A stretch of 64,000 nucleotides of DNA from Apodemus sylvaticus (GCF_947179515.1 NC_067480.1:10676201-10740200), one strand, 5' to 3'. Positions 46,650 to 58,290 are shown, counted from the first letter of the stretch. The notes: generated by a model not told the origin, from the sequence alone. Translations and numbers: made by a program.

Positions 46650-47250
46650 TTGAAACTGTGTTTATACAGCTTGAGTCAGAATGCCGCGGCACATCCAGCC
46701 CCCGTGCTGGAGCCAGTAATGAGTCTTGCTTTTTTTGTACATCACCCTGTGACCTGCCACCTAGCCAGTCCATTATGGCAACAGCAGCAGCAACTGTGCC
46801 CCATGCATCACACGGTGACAGCCTTTCCAGTGTGTTCCTGCCATTTATTAGGACATTAATGGCTAGCCATTCTCCAGATGCCCAGCCGTGACTATCACAC
46901 AAAGAAAACATTAGCTTTCTTGGATGTTGCTATTATAATTCGGAAATTAGTTTTGCCTTCATGGCTGCATCACATTTGGAATCTCTCTTTGATGTTGTTA
47001 TTAGTTTGCGCTCGTGGTGCTCATGATAACTGTCACACATTAATCACATCCATCATGTGATTCTTAATTTGCTCTATTATGACAAATGGATTTAGACACA
47101 AACTTGCAATTACCTATTTCGAGGTTAATAGCAGAGTTGGGGTTGTAATTGGTTCCCAAATATTCAATTTAGAGAAATTATTTCTCACTCTGCTCTAAAA
47201 CATGCTCTAAATGAACAAATTGTATTTTTTACTATCTCTGAAAAATTGTG
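46650..47250. promoter_or_regulatory. Repeat-free, ATTA-rich candidate enhancer block
   Basis: About 0.6 kb with no retroelement, dense in homeodomain core words (CCATTTATTAGG, GACATTAATGG, TTATTAGTTTG, CACATTAATCAC, TGTAATTGG) together with CAACAGCAGCAGC, CTTTGATGTTG and TCATGTGATTC. No open frame of note. This is the most conserved-element-like stretch in the window by texture; conservation itself was not tested. Confidence 0.4.
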
Positions 47251-47650
47251 CCAGATGAGACCTATGAGACACGGGAGCATAGTAATATGCCCATACGTTC
47301 TTCACTGGGACAGAATCTGTGTGCATTATGGGTAGAATTCTGTCCTTTGCCTCTGACTCATTTGTTTACTTCATTTACTTAGAGTCAAACTATTCTAAAA
47401 TATTTTACTTTGTATGCTCTCTGTGGAGTAGCATCCGGCCATTACTCTGATTTCAGGTACCTGGCTTGCTAACTTCTTGCAGTTAACCATTTTACTCAGC
47501 TGGTTTGATATAATAGCTTAGAGTGCTAATCCTGCCATTCCAGAGGGCAGAACAGGAAAATCTTGCTTTTAGGGCGAGCATGAGCTATATATGCATATCA
47601 AGATTGCACAGTCTTATCTCAGAAAGTGCATATGCAAGTTATCAAGCTTT
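47251..47650. other. Unique AT-rich DNA
   Basis: No gene or recognised repeat. Confidence 0.45.
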
Positions 47651-47654
47651 TTAA

Positions 47655-47852
47655 AATTATTTTTATATGCGTATGTGGGTGTGGTCTTTGCCCATGCCTG
47701 TAGGTGCATGTGGAGAGCAGAGGCTCAGCTCTCCTAGGACTAGGATCACAGCCGGTTGTAAGCAGCAAGGCATTGTTGCTGAGAACCAGGATCGGGTCCT
47801 CCACAGGAGCAGTATGTGATCTTCACTTCTGAGACCTTGCTCAGCCCTAAAC
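47655..47852 (-). repeat. SINE B3, antisense
   Basis: AAATTATTTTTATATGCGTA, GCATGTGGAGAGCAGAGGCT, CGGTTGTAAGCAGCAAGGCA, AACCAGGATCGGGTCCTCCA and the decayed head follow reversed B3. Confidence 0.75.
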
Positions 47853-48250
47853 AAACGCTCTTTGACCCCCTTGGGTCTTGATTACTGTACATTTGAAATG
47901 GCTGCTGATCTGAAGTGCTGTCAGGAATCCTCTCTCTGGGGTCAGTGTGTTGGTTCTGGGTGCTCTCTGGCTGTCATTCTGCTCCGGCCACTGCTAACCA
48001 CCACCTCTTGTTCACTTGGATCCCACTACATCGCCAGGAGACCACATGCATCCATTGATGCCGGAAGACCTTTGCTAACAGATCGTAGTAACAAAGCTAT
48101 AGGCACGCAGCAGAGTGGTTAGCGTCAGCAGGAAAAGGTTTTGAATGTGGCAAGATGGAGCTAGAGGACCCAGGGCCCACTGGCGACTTCAGCAGTCGCC
48201 CCAGGGCACAGGGACAATGAGCACCCTCCTCCAGCTCGATGTCTTCTTCC
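47853..48250. other. Unique non-coding DNA
   Basis: No gene or recognised repeat. Confidence 0.45.
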
Positions 48251-48254
48251 ACGC

Positions 48255-48415
48255 GCTTCTCGCTGGCTGTGTGCAAGCCACTTACCTTGTGTTGGGGTCT
48301 TCATCAGTTAAATCGTGCCTTCAATCTGATGGTATGGTTATGAGGTTTAAATTAGTAATTTTGTAAAGTTTTTGGCACTTTGTGATGAGCTCAATAAATG
48401 CCAGCTGTTATTATA
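48255..48415 (+). repeat. MIR SINE, sense
   Basis: CTGGCTGTGTGCAAGCCACT, CATCAGTTAAATCGTGCC, GGTATGGTTATGAGGTTTAA, GTTTTTGGCACTTTG and GAGCTCAATAAATGCCAGCT follow the MIR consensus to its 3' end. Confidence 0.85.
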
Positions 48416-49265
48416 TTGACCATCTAGCCTGTCCTATTAGCCAGAAATGAGAACCTTCCTCCGCAGGTCTCACTGGACGGTCCTTCAGCCAGTACTTTGA
48501 TGAGCCATTGTGTGTGTGTCCCACCTCCTCTCCCAGTTAGGATTTCTAAGACTGAGAATCGACTCTTCCTCCTAACTAATGATTTCTGGATTCTGGGGTC
48601 AGCCCTGCTCATTAAAACACATAAAACATAATTTTCATGGAAAGTATTTTCAAATATTTGAAATATTTTACCTTCTATTCTTCTCAAAGCTAATTACCGG
48701 AGTTCTCTTTGCTACTTCACATATGTTGTTGCTGGACCCAGCCCCTTACTGCTCGCTCTAAATTGGTTGATAACTATCAACAAATGGAGCTTACAGTTGA
48801 ACGTAAGAATGCCTGAGCAGGGGAATAAATTATATTCTCTTGTTTTGCAAGTTTGTAGTCTGTTGGTCTAGGGGTTCAGAGGGAGATTCTAGGGTCTTTG
48901 ACCAGTTCTCTGTGTGCACAGTGTCTAAAGACCATGTCCAGACAGCTGTGCTCACTTGTCACTAACTGCCTCTCCAAGGTCTCTTCCCATATGTGAAAAT
49001 GCACTAAGCTATTTTTGGTACCCTTAGTCTTTTAACCCAAATAAAAGACTTTTTTTGTTAAATGTCATGATCCCCTTGTTACCAAGAGAACTATGAGAAA
49101 GGGGGCATATATTGGGAGAAACATTTGTCAGTGTTTACTGGGGTTTTTTTTTTGAAGTGCCTTTCTTAGTAGTATTCACAGATTGGATCCTCAGCGCAGC
49201 TGGAGATGATAACAGTCATTCGCTGCTTGCTGGGCACTAAGAACGCTTTTGGGGGGGTTCTCATA
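48416..49265. other. Unique non-coding DNA
   Basis: No gene or recognised repeat. Confidence 0.45.
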
Positions 49266-49269
49266 GAAG

Positions 49270-49429
49270 ATATTAGGAATCATCATTGTACTTTGAAGCA
49301 AAGGCTTTTATATTATTTCAAAGTATATGTTTCTACCCTTTTATCCTCTAACCCCCTTGTATATATGTAACACATTTCCGTTATCCACTCTTCTGTTGAT
49401 TACTTAGCTCTCACAGATAGAGTGGCATT

Positions 49430-49478
<49 letters not shown>

Positions 49479-49990
49479 TGTGTGTGTGTATGTGTGTATG
49501 TGTGTGTGTGTATGTGTGTGTATGTCTGTGTGTGTGTATGTGTGTGTGGGGGGGTGTGGGGGGGTGTGTGAGTGTGTGGGTATGTATGTGTGTGTGTATG
49601 TGTGTGTGTGTATGTGTGTAAAATATGGAGTACTTTGGGTGTGTGCTATGACTGGAGAAAATTATTCTGCTTGTTTTGAGAAGCCTCCATATTCCCTAAC
49701 ATGGGCCTAGCGTGCACTCCCAGCAGCAGTGAGTCAGGATGCCTCTTTCCCCACACCCTTGTCAGCATTCGTGGTCTGTTTATTGACAATAGCCATTCTG
49801 TCAGTGGTGAGTTGGTACCCAGGGTAGTTTTAATTTGTATTTCCCTGATGACAAAGGATGCCGAACACATCTAAATATCCGTTGCCTTTTGTGCTCCTTT
49901 GGAGATCTACCTGTCTCTTCAGGTCATTAGACAGTTTGTTGATTGGAAGAGATTTTTTGGAGGGTGGGGTGTGGGAGAGGGATGGTACTT
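49270..49990 (-). mobile_element. Old LINE-1 fragment, antisense, split by (GT)n
   Basis: Left of the microsatellite, TTCCGTTATCCACTCTTCTG resembles reversed L1 ORF2 end/3' UTR sequence. Right of it, AGCGTGCACTCCCAGCAGCA, CCCACACCCTTGTCAGCATT, GGTAGTTTTAATTTGTATTT and TCCCTGATGACAAAGGATGC are the reversed C-terminal ORF2 region. Many changes; no intact frame. Confidence 0.75.
49432..49621. repeat. (GT)n/(GTAT)n array
   Basis: About 190 bases of GT units with periodic TATGTGTG interruptions and two GGGGGGTGTG blocks near 49548-49566; it lies inside the old L1 fragment. Confidence 0.97.
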
Positions 49991-52440
49991 AAGCTTTTCA
50001 GTTCACTAAAAACTATCTTAGGTATTTTGCAGAACCTAAGTTCTGGTTCTTAGCTGCATTTTATAGCACGAAATTTATCACACAACCTGCCTGAGCTCAG
50101 ACAACTACTAAGGTGGGCAGGAATCAGATCCTGGATGATTGTATGGCCTGGGAAGGAGGGTGAATTTGATTTGAAACCCACTTGAGAGTAGCGCAGCCAG
50201 CTTTATAAGCTTAAGACGATGACTGAGAGTCTGAAGGTCAGAGAAAAGCTATAACGCAGACAAAGATGCTACCACAAGGCTTTCAGAGTGTTTAGGTGAG
50301 AATGGTTTTGCCAGGAAGAACATTGATAGAGAAGTCATGAGTTGAGGCTTTGATTCTGAATTTGAATACGCAGGATTTGATGATCGTGTGTATATGGCCA
50401 AGGGAGGTTAGGGATCTATGGTGACTCTGATGGTCTTGGCCTCAGTACAGCTAAACACAAATTAATAAAGAATGCCACAATCGCATGCACGTGGAAGCCA
50501 CGGACTCAGAAGGCATTTAAGGAGTGGGTGGGTAGCACAGGCTCAAGTTCTGTCATAACACAAGTAACTACCCTGGCAAAGGCTGACCTGTCTGGTACGC
50601 AAAGTCCCTGGAAGACCTAAAAGAAAACTGGCTTTCCAAGGATGCCATCAGAGTGCAATGGTTCCCATTTCTTTTGTTGTATTCCAAGGCTTTCGTGTTT
50701 TTTCTCATATGTGTCTAGGAGGCTAAGCGGTCAGTGCAGGTTTCTAAGGACATTTCTTCAGTTAGCAGGGTTTTTGTTGTTGTTGAAACATGGACTAGAG
50801 CTGGCAGGTACTAACTGTGATTGTAGCACCAACTATCAGTTTATAGTCTCTAGAGTGACCAGGTGACAAGCCTGTCTGTTGGGCAGTTTCTAGATTAGAT
50901 TCACTGAGGTTGGAAGACCCACCCTGACTGTGGGCTTGAGTTAAATCATCAGTTAAATCTTTCCTGAGACACACTCAGAGGTATGTTTTCTTGGCAATTC
51001 TAGGTCTAGTCTAGTCATTTGCCTATAAAAATTAACTCTGACACACTTTTATATTCAAAATCAACCATAAAGGAAGATATCAGGTTATAATTTAAAGAAC
51101 AAGGGGCTTTCCACTTGATAGAAATGCTCATTTGCTGGAAAGATATATCAATAAAAATTCACTAATTCACTATTTTAAGGGTGGCATGAACATGCCATGA
51201 AGATAAGCCTACCCACAGGAAGGATCATGAGAGCCGGTAAGCACCCAGGCGCAGCCACCAGAGAAGACGAGGGAACCTAGACAGCCAGCACATTCTAGAC
51301 CACGGAGCACAGGCACCCTCTGGGCTAAGGCAAGTCCAGCACCGTGTCATCTGCCATAATGTAAAACCCACTTTCCAGAGGGTAGGGGAGCCTTCATGCA
51401 CGAGAGGCTGAGCCATTAGAATGTCCTTTCACTGGAATAGCAAGGCAGTGGCTCTCACACACCAGCCGAGGACTTGGCAAGCAGCCATCATCTTCTGGTC
51501 AACTTCCAAGGAAGGCTGTCCTCAAGATTTGACAAGAAGCTGGAAATAGAGTTCACCAAAAGAGTAAGAACAAGTATTTGTTTTTCACAACTAACTTAAT
51601 TAATGAAACATCTACATAATTCATACTGTAAGAATTCAAAAGGACACAGTGGAAATCCACTCTGAGCTGTAACGGGACCCTCAGTCAGTACTCACTCTAC
51701 TAAGAGCCATTTACCACTCTGTGGATATTTTCTGCCTATCGAGACAACAGATGTATTTCTAGTGTCTTTTGGTTTTCCACCAAGCACACTCTGTCATACA
51801 CTCATCATTTTCATCAAATAGCTATGGCAATAAATAGACAAAAACAAATAGATAAAGAAACAAATAAAGATGAAAGAAGAGTCCCACATCTCAGTTGTCT
51901 CAAGTCTAAAACTGATCCCGGAGCTCTGCCTCCGACAAACGGTGTACACTGTGTGGTTATGAGTAAACGTTAAGTGTGGCACAGTTCAGAGAAAGTGTTC
52001 TGGGATTCAGGGCACTGCTTAGAATGCCTAGCTACTTAGACCCTGTTCTCTGCCACTATAGCACATGGGTCCTAACCCTGCTGTCACCCATGTGACAGTT
52101 CCAATTGGTTGAGGAATGAGAATAGCTTCTGTTTCCTACCTGGCTGATAAGAGCACATAGAATGGCCAAGCTCGAAGGCAAAATCTAATTCTTAAATGCC
52201 TAGCACTTTAGAGTAGTGTAAAATCTGTCATGAGTGGTTGGGAAAATCTCCTGTCAGATTATCATTACATGGGGCAAATTTGTTTTTGTTTTGTTTTGTC
52301 TTACCATTTCCTCTAAAAATAATTGTTTTCATAGTGATTGGCTTTTTAACTTGTAAAAATGTCAGATATTCTGAAAAGCATTAGAATGATATTCATGGCA
52401 TGTACCTTAGCTTAAAAAATGTTTACAAAGACAACTTAAG
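49991..52440. other. Unique non-coding DNA
   Basis: About 2.4 kb with no gene and no repeat assigned with confidence. A MIR-like trace may lie near 50,030-50,135. Confidence 0.4.
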
Positions 52441-52449
52441 GTCTGTCCC

Positions 52450-52955
52450 TCTGTCTTCAAAGAGTAAGCACCCTCATGACTTGGGAGCCTCAGCTCTCCC
52501 TGCTTCTGCTCCATAGGCATGTATCTGAATAGTAAACAACATTTCTTTGTGGCTTTCAGAATTTTATATAAATGGTCTGATGTAGCAGTACCTTCTTTGG
52601 ATCTCGCTTTTTCATTGTTATCATTATTCTGTTCCTGAGATCTATCTACCTGCATATGGTTCTAATTCATTCACTTCAGCTCTTATATATTACTCAGTGT
52701 AAGTACCTACTCCAGTTTAAGTTCCCTTCGCCCACTAAGGAATTAGCTTTTTCTGTTTTCATGTCTCTAACAGTGCTGCAAATAATGCCTTGTTGAATGG
52801 TCTGTGTCTAAGAATAAATATAGCAGGAATCACAAACTTTACTAGATGTCATCAATTTGCCTTCCAAAGTAAGTTTTTGCTAATTTGGAATCCTGTCAGT
52901 ATAAGATTAATCATGCTTAACATCTTTGCCAGTGGTTGGTTGAGTATTGTCTGGT
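52450..52955 (-). mobile_element. Ancient LINE-1 (L1M-type) fragment, antisense
   Basis: CATTCACTTCAGCTCTTATA, AACAGTGCTGCAAATAATGC, CACAAACTTTACTAGATGTC, CAATTTGCCTTCCAAAGTAA and CATCTTTGCCAGTGGTTGG follow the reversed 3' part of L1 ORF2 as seen in old mammalian L1s. Heavily diverged. Confidence 0.65.
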
Positions 52956-52956
52956 G

Positions 52957-52982
52957 TGTGGTGTGTGTGTGTGTGTGTGTGT
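52957..52982. repeat. (GT)n microsatellite
   Basis: About 12 GT units at the end of the old L1 fragment. Confidence 0.9.
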
Positions 52983-53375
52983 TTGCCAATTCTATTATGT
53001 GGAGATACGTAACTGTGGTCTTAGTTTACAGTGTCTAGGATCTAGTGGGATAGAGCATGCTATGATAGACTTACCAGACCTCCAAATATCACTGGTTTTT
53101 TTTTTTTCATTTTTTTTCTTTTTCTTTCTTTTTTTATTGATATATTTTTTATTTACATTTCAAATGATTTCCCCTTTTCTGGGTCCCCACTTCCCGCAAG
53201 TCCCATAAGCCTTCTTCCCTCCCCCTGTTCCTCCATCTACCCCTTCCCACTTCCCTATCCTGGAATTCCCCTATACTCTTACACTGAGTCTTTCCAGAAC
53301 CAGGGGCCACTCCTCCATTCTTTTTGGACATCATTTAATATGTGGATTATGTCTTGGATATTCAAAGTTTCTAGG

Positions 53376-54645
53376 CTAATATCCACTTATCAGTGAGTGC
53401 ATACCATGATTGATCTTTTGAGACTGGGTTACCTCACTTAGTATGATGTTCTCCAGCTCCATCCATTTATCTAAGAATTTCATGAATTCATTGTTTCTAA
53501 TGGCTGAATAGTAGTACTCCATTGTGTAAATATACCACATTTTTTTGTATCCATTCCTCCGTTGAAGGACACCTGGGTTCTTTCCAGCTTCTGGCTACTA
53601 CAAATAGGGCTGCTATCAACATAGTGGAGCATGTGTCCTTATTGCATGCTGAAGAATCCTCTGGATATATGCCCGGGAGTGGTATAACCGGGTCCTCAGG
53701 AAGTGTCATGCCCAGTTTTCTGAGGAACCGCCAGACTGATTTCCAAAGTGGTTGCATCATCTTGCAATCCCACCAGCAGTGGAGGAGTGTTCCTCTTTCT
53801 CCACATCCTCGCCAACACCTGCTGTGTTCCTCTTTCTCCACATCCTCGCCAAGACCTGCTGTCTCCTGAGTTTTTGACCTTAGCCATTCTGACTGGTGTG
53901 AGGTGAAATCTCGGGGTTGTTTTGATTTGCATTTCCCTAATGATTAATGATGTTGAACATTTCTTAAGGTGTTTCTCAGCTCTCCAAAGTTCTTCATGTG
54001 AAAATTCTTTGTTTAGCTCCATACCCCATTTTTTAATGGGGTTATTTGGTTCTCTGGGTTCTATCTTCTTGAGTTCTTTCTATATATTAGATATTAGCCC
54101 TCTGTCGGATTTAGGGTTGGTGAAGATCCTTTCCCAATCTGTTGGTTGACGTTTTGTCCTTTTGACAGTGTCCTTTGCCTTACAGAAACTTTGTAGTTTT
54201 ATGAGGTCCCATTTGTCAATTCCTGATCTTAGAGCGTTAGCTATTGGTGTTCTATTCAGGAACTTTTCCCCTGTGCCCATGTCTTCCAGGGTCTTCCCCA
54301 GTTTCTTTTCTATTAGTTTCAGTGTGTCAGGTTTTATGTGGAGGTCCTTGGTCCATTTGGAGTTGAGCTTAGTACAAGGAGATAAGAATGGATCAATTCG
54401 CATTCTTCTGCATGCTGACCTCCAATTGAACCAGCACCATTTGTTGAAAAGACTATCTTTTTTCCACTGGATGCTTTCAGCTTCTTTGTCGAAGATCAAG
54501 TGACCATAGGTGTGTAGGTTCATTTCTGGGTCTTCAATCCTATTCCATTGATCCACTTGCCTGACATTGTACCAATACCAAGCACTTTTTATCACTATTG
54601 CTCTGTAGTAAAGTTTAAAGTCTGGGATACTGAATCCCCCTGAAG
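53376..54645 (-). pseudogene. LINE-1 ORF2 C-terminal remnant
   Basis: The minus strand encodes the post-RT region of ORF2p. Visible are TSGGFSIPDFKLYYRAIVIK at the inversion point, WYWYNVRQVDQWNRIEDPEM, HTYGHLIFDK, WKKDSLFNKWCW, SPCTKLNSKW, LEDMGTGEKFLNRT, KWDLIKLQSFCKAKDT, TDWERIF.NPKSDRGLISNI, the cysteine-rich RGCGERGTLLHCWWDC and PRCPSTEEWIQK, ending LISGY-stop at 53376-53378. The protein normally provides endonuclease and reverse transcriptase for L1 retrotransposition; here the endonuclease and catalytic RT are absent from this arm. A 37-bp tandem duplication at 53786-53859 and other changes break the frame. Confidence 0.93.
53786..53859. repeat. 37-bp tandem duplication inside the L1
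   Basis: Two adjacent near-identical copies (TGTTCCTCTTTCTCCACATC in each, starting at 53788 and 53825), differing at AACACC versus AAGACC. Length 37 is not a multiple of three, so ORF2 is frameshifted here and the GCGERG cysteine-rich segment appears twice. Confidence 0.92.
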
Positions 54646-55320
54646 TTAGAATCTCAGATTCTGAAGATACCATAGAAACCATGGACTCAACAGTTAAAGA
54701 AAATGCAAAATGCAAAAAGCTTGTAACCCAAAACATCCAGGAAATCCAGGACACAATGAGAAAGCCAAATCTAAGGATTATAGGCATTGATGAGAGTGAA
54801 GATTTACAACTTAAAGGGCCAGCAAATTTATGGAAGAAAACTTCCCTAACCTAAAGAGAGAGATGCCCATGAATATACAAGAAGCCTACAGAACTCCAAA
54901 CAGACTGGACCAGAACAGAACTACCTCCCATCACATAATAATCAAAACCCCAAATGTACTAAACAAAGAAAGAATACTTAGGGCAGTAAGAGAAAAAGGT
55001 CAGGTAACTTATAAAGGAAGAATTACACCAGATTTCTCACCAGAGACCATGAAAGCTAGAAGATCCTGGGCGTAGCTCATGTAGACTCTAAGAGAACACA
55101 AATGCCAGCCAAGACTACTATACCCAGCGAAACTCTTAATTACTATAGATGGAGAAACCAAGATATTCCATGACAAAACCAAATTTACACAATATCTTTC
55201 TTCAAACCAGCCCTACAAAGGGGGAAAACACCATTACAACGAGGGAAACTATACCCTGGAAAGAGCAGGATATTAAGCTTCTTTCATCAAACCCAAAGAA
55301 GATAACCACACACGTATAAA
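54646..55320 (+). pseudogene. LINE-1 ORF1 C-terminal remnant
   Basis: The sense arm begins within ORF1 (SDSEDTIETMDSTVKENAKC, QNIQEIQDTMRKPNLRIIGI) and continues through NFPNLKREMPMNIQEAYRTP, HHIIIKTPNVLNKERILRAV, REKGQVTYKG and DFSPETMKARRSW. These are the RRM and C-terminal domains of the L1 RNA-binding chaperone. A frameshift near 54,825 and a stop at 55,073 break it. The N-terminal coiled coil is absent because the reverse-transcribed arm stops at 54646. Confidence 0.92.
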
Positions 55321-55333
55321 ATTAAAATCAAAA

Positions 55334-55672
55334 ATGATAGGAAGCAATAACCACTACTCCTTAATATCTCTTAACATCAATGGACTCAATTCCCCAATAA
55401 AAAGACATAGACTAGCAGACTGGTTACGTAAACAGGACCCTACATTTTGCTGCATACAGGAAACACACCTCAGTGTCAAAGACAAAAGCTTCCTTAGAAT
55501 AAAAGGCTGGAAGACAATTCTACAAGCAAATGGTCTCAGGAAACAAGCTGGAGTTGCTATTCTAATATCACATAAAATTGGCTTTCAACCTAATGTCATC
55601 AAAAGAGACATGGAAGGTCATTTCTTGCTGGTCAAAGGAAAAATCCAACAAGAAGAACTCTTAATCCTGAAC
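55334..55672 (+). pseudogene. LINE-1 ORF2 endonuclease N-terminal remnant
   Basis: About 113 residues of the AP-type endonuclease domain: SLISLNINGLNSPIKRHRL near the start with the metal-site Asn, DPTFCCIQETHL with the catalytic-type Glu, then GWKTILQANG, KQAGVAILIS and HFLLVKGKIQQEELLILNI. It ends where the insertion meets the target flank, so the later catalytic Asp/Asn/His residues of the domain are missing. Not functional. Confidence 0.93.
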
Positions 55673-55689
55673 ATCACTGTTTTTTAAAT

Positions 55690-56150
55690 TGACAATATAA
55701 GCATGGGGTTTTTTTTTTTCTGTTTAGAAGATTCGCTTTCTCCTCTGACTTGTAGTTGATTGCAGACAACAAGAAGCACACCCTTCATTTGTTTGTTATC
55801 ACATGCAAATGTTCTCTGTGAACTTCATTTTTCAGTGTTCACGAACAGATTATTTTTTGTTTTTGTTTTTTTTTTACTGTGGATGAAGTTTTCTTTCACT
55901 TTGTCTCATTCTCTCAGTTTTGTCTTTGCAGTCCTTCCTTACCCAAAATTAACATAGATTTGCCTTAGTGGTCTGCTTTTTATCTCTTTTGTTCATCTTT
56001 ATCCAGCTGCCTTTGTGCAAGGGTGAAAAACCACTTACTGATTCGCCAGTTTTCTTTTCCAGTGACACTGGATTCTTCAGTCCAGCCCTAGCGGCGGTCC
56101 CATCAGGATCAATAGCCTAACAATATGCACATCTGTTTCAGCATGGCCAG
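55690..56150. other. Unique T-rich DNA
   Basis: No gene or recognised repeat; poly-T runs near 55,708 and 55,865. Confidence 0.45.
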
Positions 56151-56152
56151 AA

Positions 56153-56211
56153 CTATATATATATATATATATACATACATACATACATTCATATACATAT
56201 ATATATATATT
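56153..56211. repeat. (TA)n(CATA)n microsatellite
   Basis: TA units, then CATA units, then TA units again, followed by a short T run. Confidence 0.95.
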
Positions 56212-56214
56212 TTT

Positions 56215-57040
56215 TTTAATTCTCTTTTAAGAATTGTTTTCAGAGCCTGTGCTACTTTATTTAGCAATGAGCGTCACTGGCAGACTTCTCCTGTTAAGAG
56301 CAAATGCTGTTTTTGGAAAGGATTAAAACCCTTTGAGAATGTGTTTGCTGAGAAAATTAAAAAAATAACTTTTGGGCTTAATTTACAATAATGTATAATG
56401 GTTATAGTTGCATGTCTTGTGAACATAAAGTGACCCTAAAAACAGGCACATAAAGAAAATTGCCAAACCAATTTAAAATAACAGTGGCCTCGATTGTCTG
56501 TAAGGGCATAAAACCTCCCTTGCTTTCATTTGAAAGTTAAATGCTGTGTATCTAAGCTTGGTCTTCATGACTTAATAAAGAACCCAGATGTATAAATAGA
56601 CAACGGAAAAAACCAGACAAGTTATAAGTCATATTTAAATATGGAACATGAGAAGGATTTGACACTTGAGAAGGAGTCAAAAGGAGGTTCCAAAGTGGTG
56701 CCACCGATGGAGCTGAGAGGGCTTACCGAAGTCCATCATGTGACGACCGTGGCACGCGAGGGCAAGGCTGGAACCAGCACACAAGATGCCTTCAGAAGCG
56801 CCACCAGAAAGGCTGAGATGAGCAGACGCCTTGTCCTCGCCACCAAACATAAGTCCCAAAGCTTAGTATATGAAAGCAGTGGGATAAGATGTTTATTTTC
56901 AGTCAGACCTATCATGGCAATGGCAGAATTAGCAGAGCTATCCGGAGGGCCAGGTGGTTCATGGTTTAGGTGTTAGGAACCACCACTGTAGTACAAAAGC
57001 CATTATGGGCTGTGCACGCGTGGGTGGACAGTCGTGGGTT
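56215..57040. other. Unique non-coding DNA
   Basis: No gene recognised. The plus-strand 111-codon frame at 56641-56976 has no domain signature. Confidence 0.4.
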
Positions 57041-57044
57041 CTGT

Positions 57045-57162
57045 TAGTGTTTCGTTGTTTGGGAACAGGCTCTCATTGTGTAGTTCAGACTTGCCTCAGA
57101 CTGTCAATCCTACCTCAGCCTCCCAAGGGCTGGCACTTACAGGTGTACGTTGCATGCCAGTC
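57045..57162 (-). repeat. B1 SINE, antisense, diverged
   Basis: GGGAACAGGCTCTCATTGTG, TAGTTCAGACTTGCCTCAGA, CCTACCTCAGCCTCCCAAGG and GCACTTACAGGTGTACG follow reversed B1. Confidence 0.75.
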
Positions 57163-57164
57163 CT

Positions 57165-58175
57165 TAAATGGTGTTCTAATCATACTTACACGTCAATGCA
57201 GTATGCAGGTATGAATTTGCAGCCCCGTTCCCCACTGAGGCAGAGGGTGGTTACAGTGAAGCTGTGCTAGAAGAGCTCTCAGATGGTCAACTGGAATTAT
57301 TGCCCTAGACTGGGGGAAACAAGGAGGCGCCAAACAAGTTCTGTGAAGCGTGTTGTGAGGGGCCAAAAGGGATCACCAGGCAGCGCCACCATTGCAAACA
57401 GCTGACCTCACTCTTCAGAGCTGTGCGAGCTGTGGATGAGGAGAAGGGAAGACTGTATGAGCTCCTTCGAGGGCAGCCCCGGGCCTCTGAGTGCCAAAGG
57501 CCTCTCTTACCTTGTAAACTAGAGTGCTAACTTGAGGATGTGGAAGACCGTGTCTGCCTGTATCTGTGACGTGGAATCAGGATCCGTCCTCAGCCACCGA
57601 GCCTTGTGTTAATGGAAGAAGCTGAAGCACTCTGAGGGAGCGCCGCACTAGAACTTTATATTGTCGAGAGTGACTACACACACAGAGAGCCAGGTCTGTG
57701 AGACAGCGGATAGTGCAGTTCTGCGTGAGGGCTGGAAAACCATTCTTAATTCAGTTAAAACGTTGTGCAGTTGACACACCCTCAATTTAGACAAGATCTT
57801 ACCTTGGTTTCTATCTGCTGTCACCTGAGATGCAGTGGTAGATGTTTGTGTGTCTGAGAAAGGGAAACCCTCTGGAAGATAGTGACAGCTTTCCCTATGT
57901 GTTAAATGCCGTGGGGCTGACATGGTTGTCTTCCTCTGATTCTTTAACAGCTCCCATCATTCTGTCACAATCAGTCCAGAAAGCTCCTAACCCTTGAGTA
58001 TGGCCACAGAACCTTTGTTGGCTGGCCATGGGTTGCTTTCTTTGGATTTCACAAAGTATATTAGGCAAACTCTGATTTGCGCTTTGGGCAGAATGTCTAA
58101 TAGGTTTTCTTCCTTCATAAAGCAGGTACTGGAAGCCGAGCCACCAGGGAGCTTGTAATGGAGGGTGTGCAGCCC
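57165..58175. other. Unique non-coding DNA
   Basis: No gene or recognised repeat. Confidence 0.45.
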
Positions 58176-58179
58176 CGCC

Positions 58180-58290
58180 TTAACTTAACTAAAGTAGATT
58201 CTCTGGGGATGGGGTCAAGTTCCCCATATAGCTTCAAGAGCTCTCCTTTGATTCTAATGTGCAACCATGTTTGACAACCCTTGTGTCTTA
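58180..58290. repeat. MER5A-like remnant
   Basis: GATTCTCTGGGGATGGGGTC, CTCCTTTGATTCTAATGTGC and ATGTTTGACAACCC follow one end of the MER5A-type consensus. Confidence 0.5.

Larger units (their letters stand above)
53088..55686 (-). mobile_element. 5'-inverted (twin-primed) LINE-1 copy
   Basis: From left to right: a T-rich tract (reversed poly-A, about 53095-53135), reversed 3' UTR (53136-53375), reversed ORF2 C-terminal part (to about 54645), then an abrupt switch at about 54646 to sense-oriented ORF1 C-terminal part and ORF2 start, ending at about 55675. Flanks share ATCACTG: 53088-53094 before the T tract and 55673-55679 on the right, the latter followed by TTTTTTAAA, the reversed endonuclease-type target. 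About 2.6 kb of ORF2 between the two arms is missing. One insertion by twin priming explains all of this. Confidence 0.9.
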
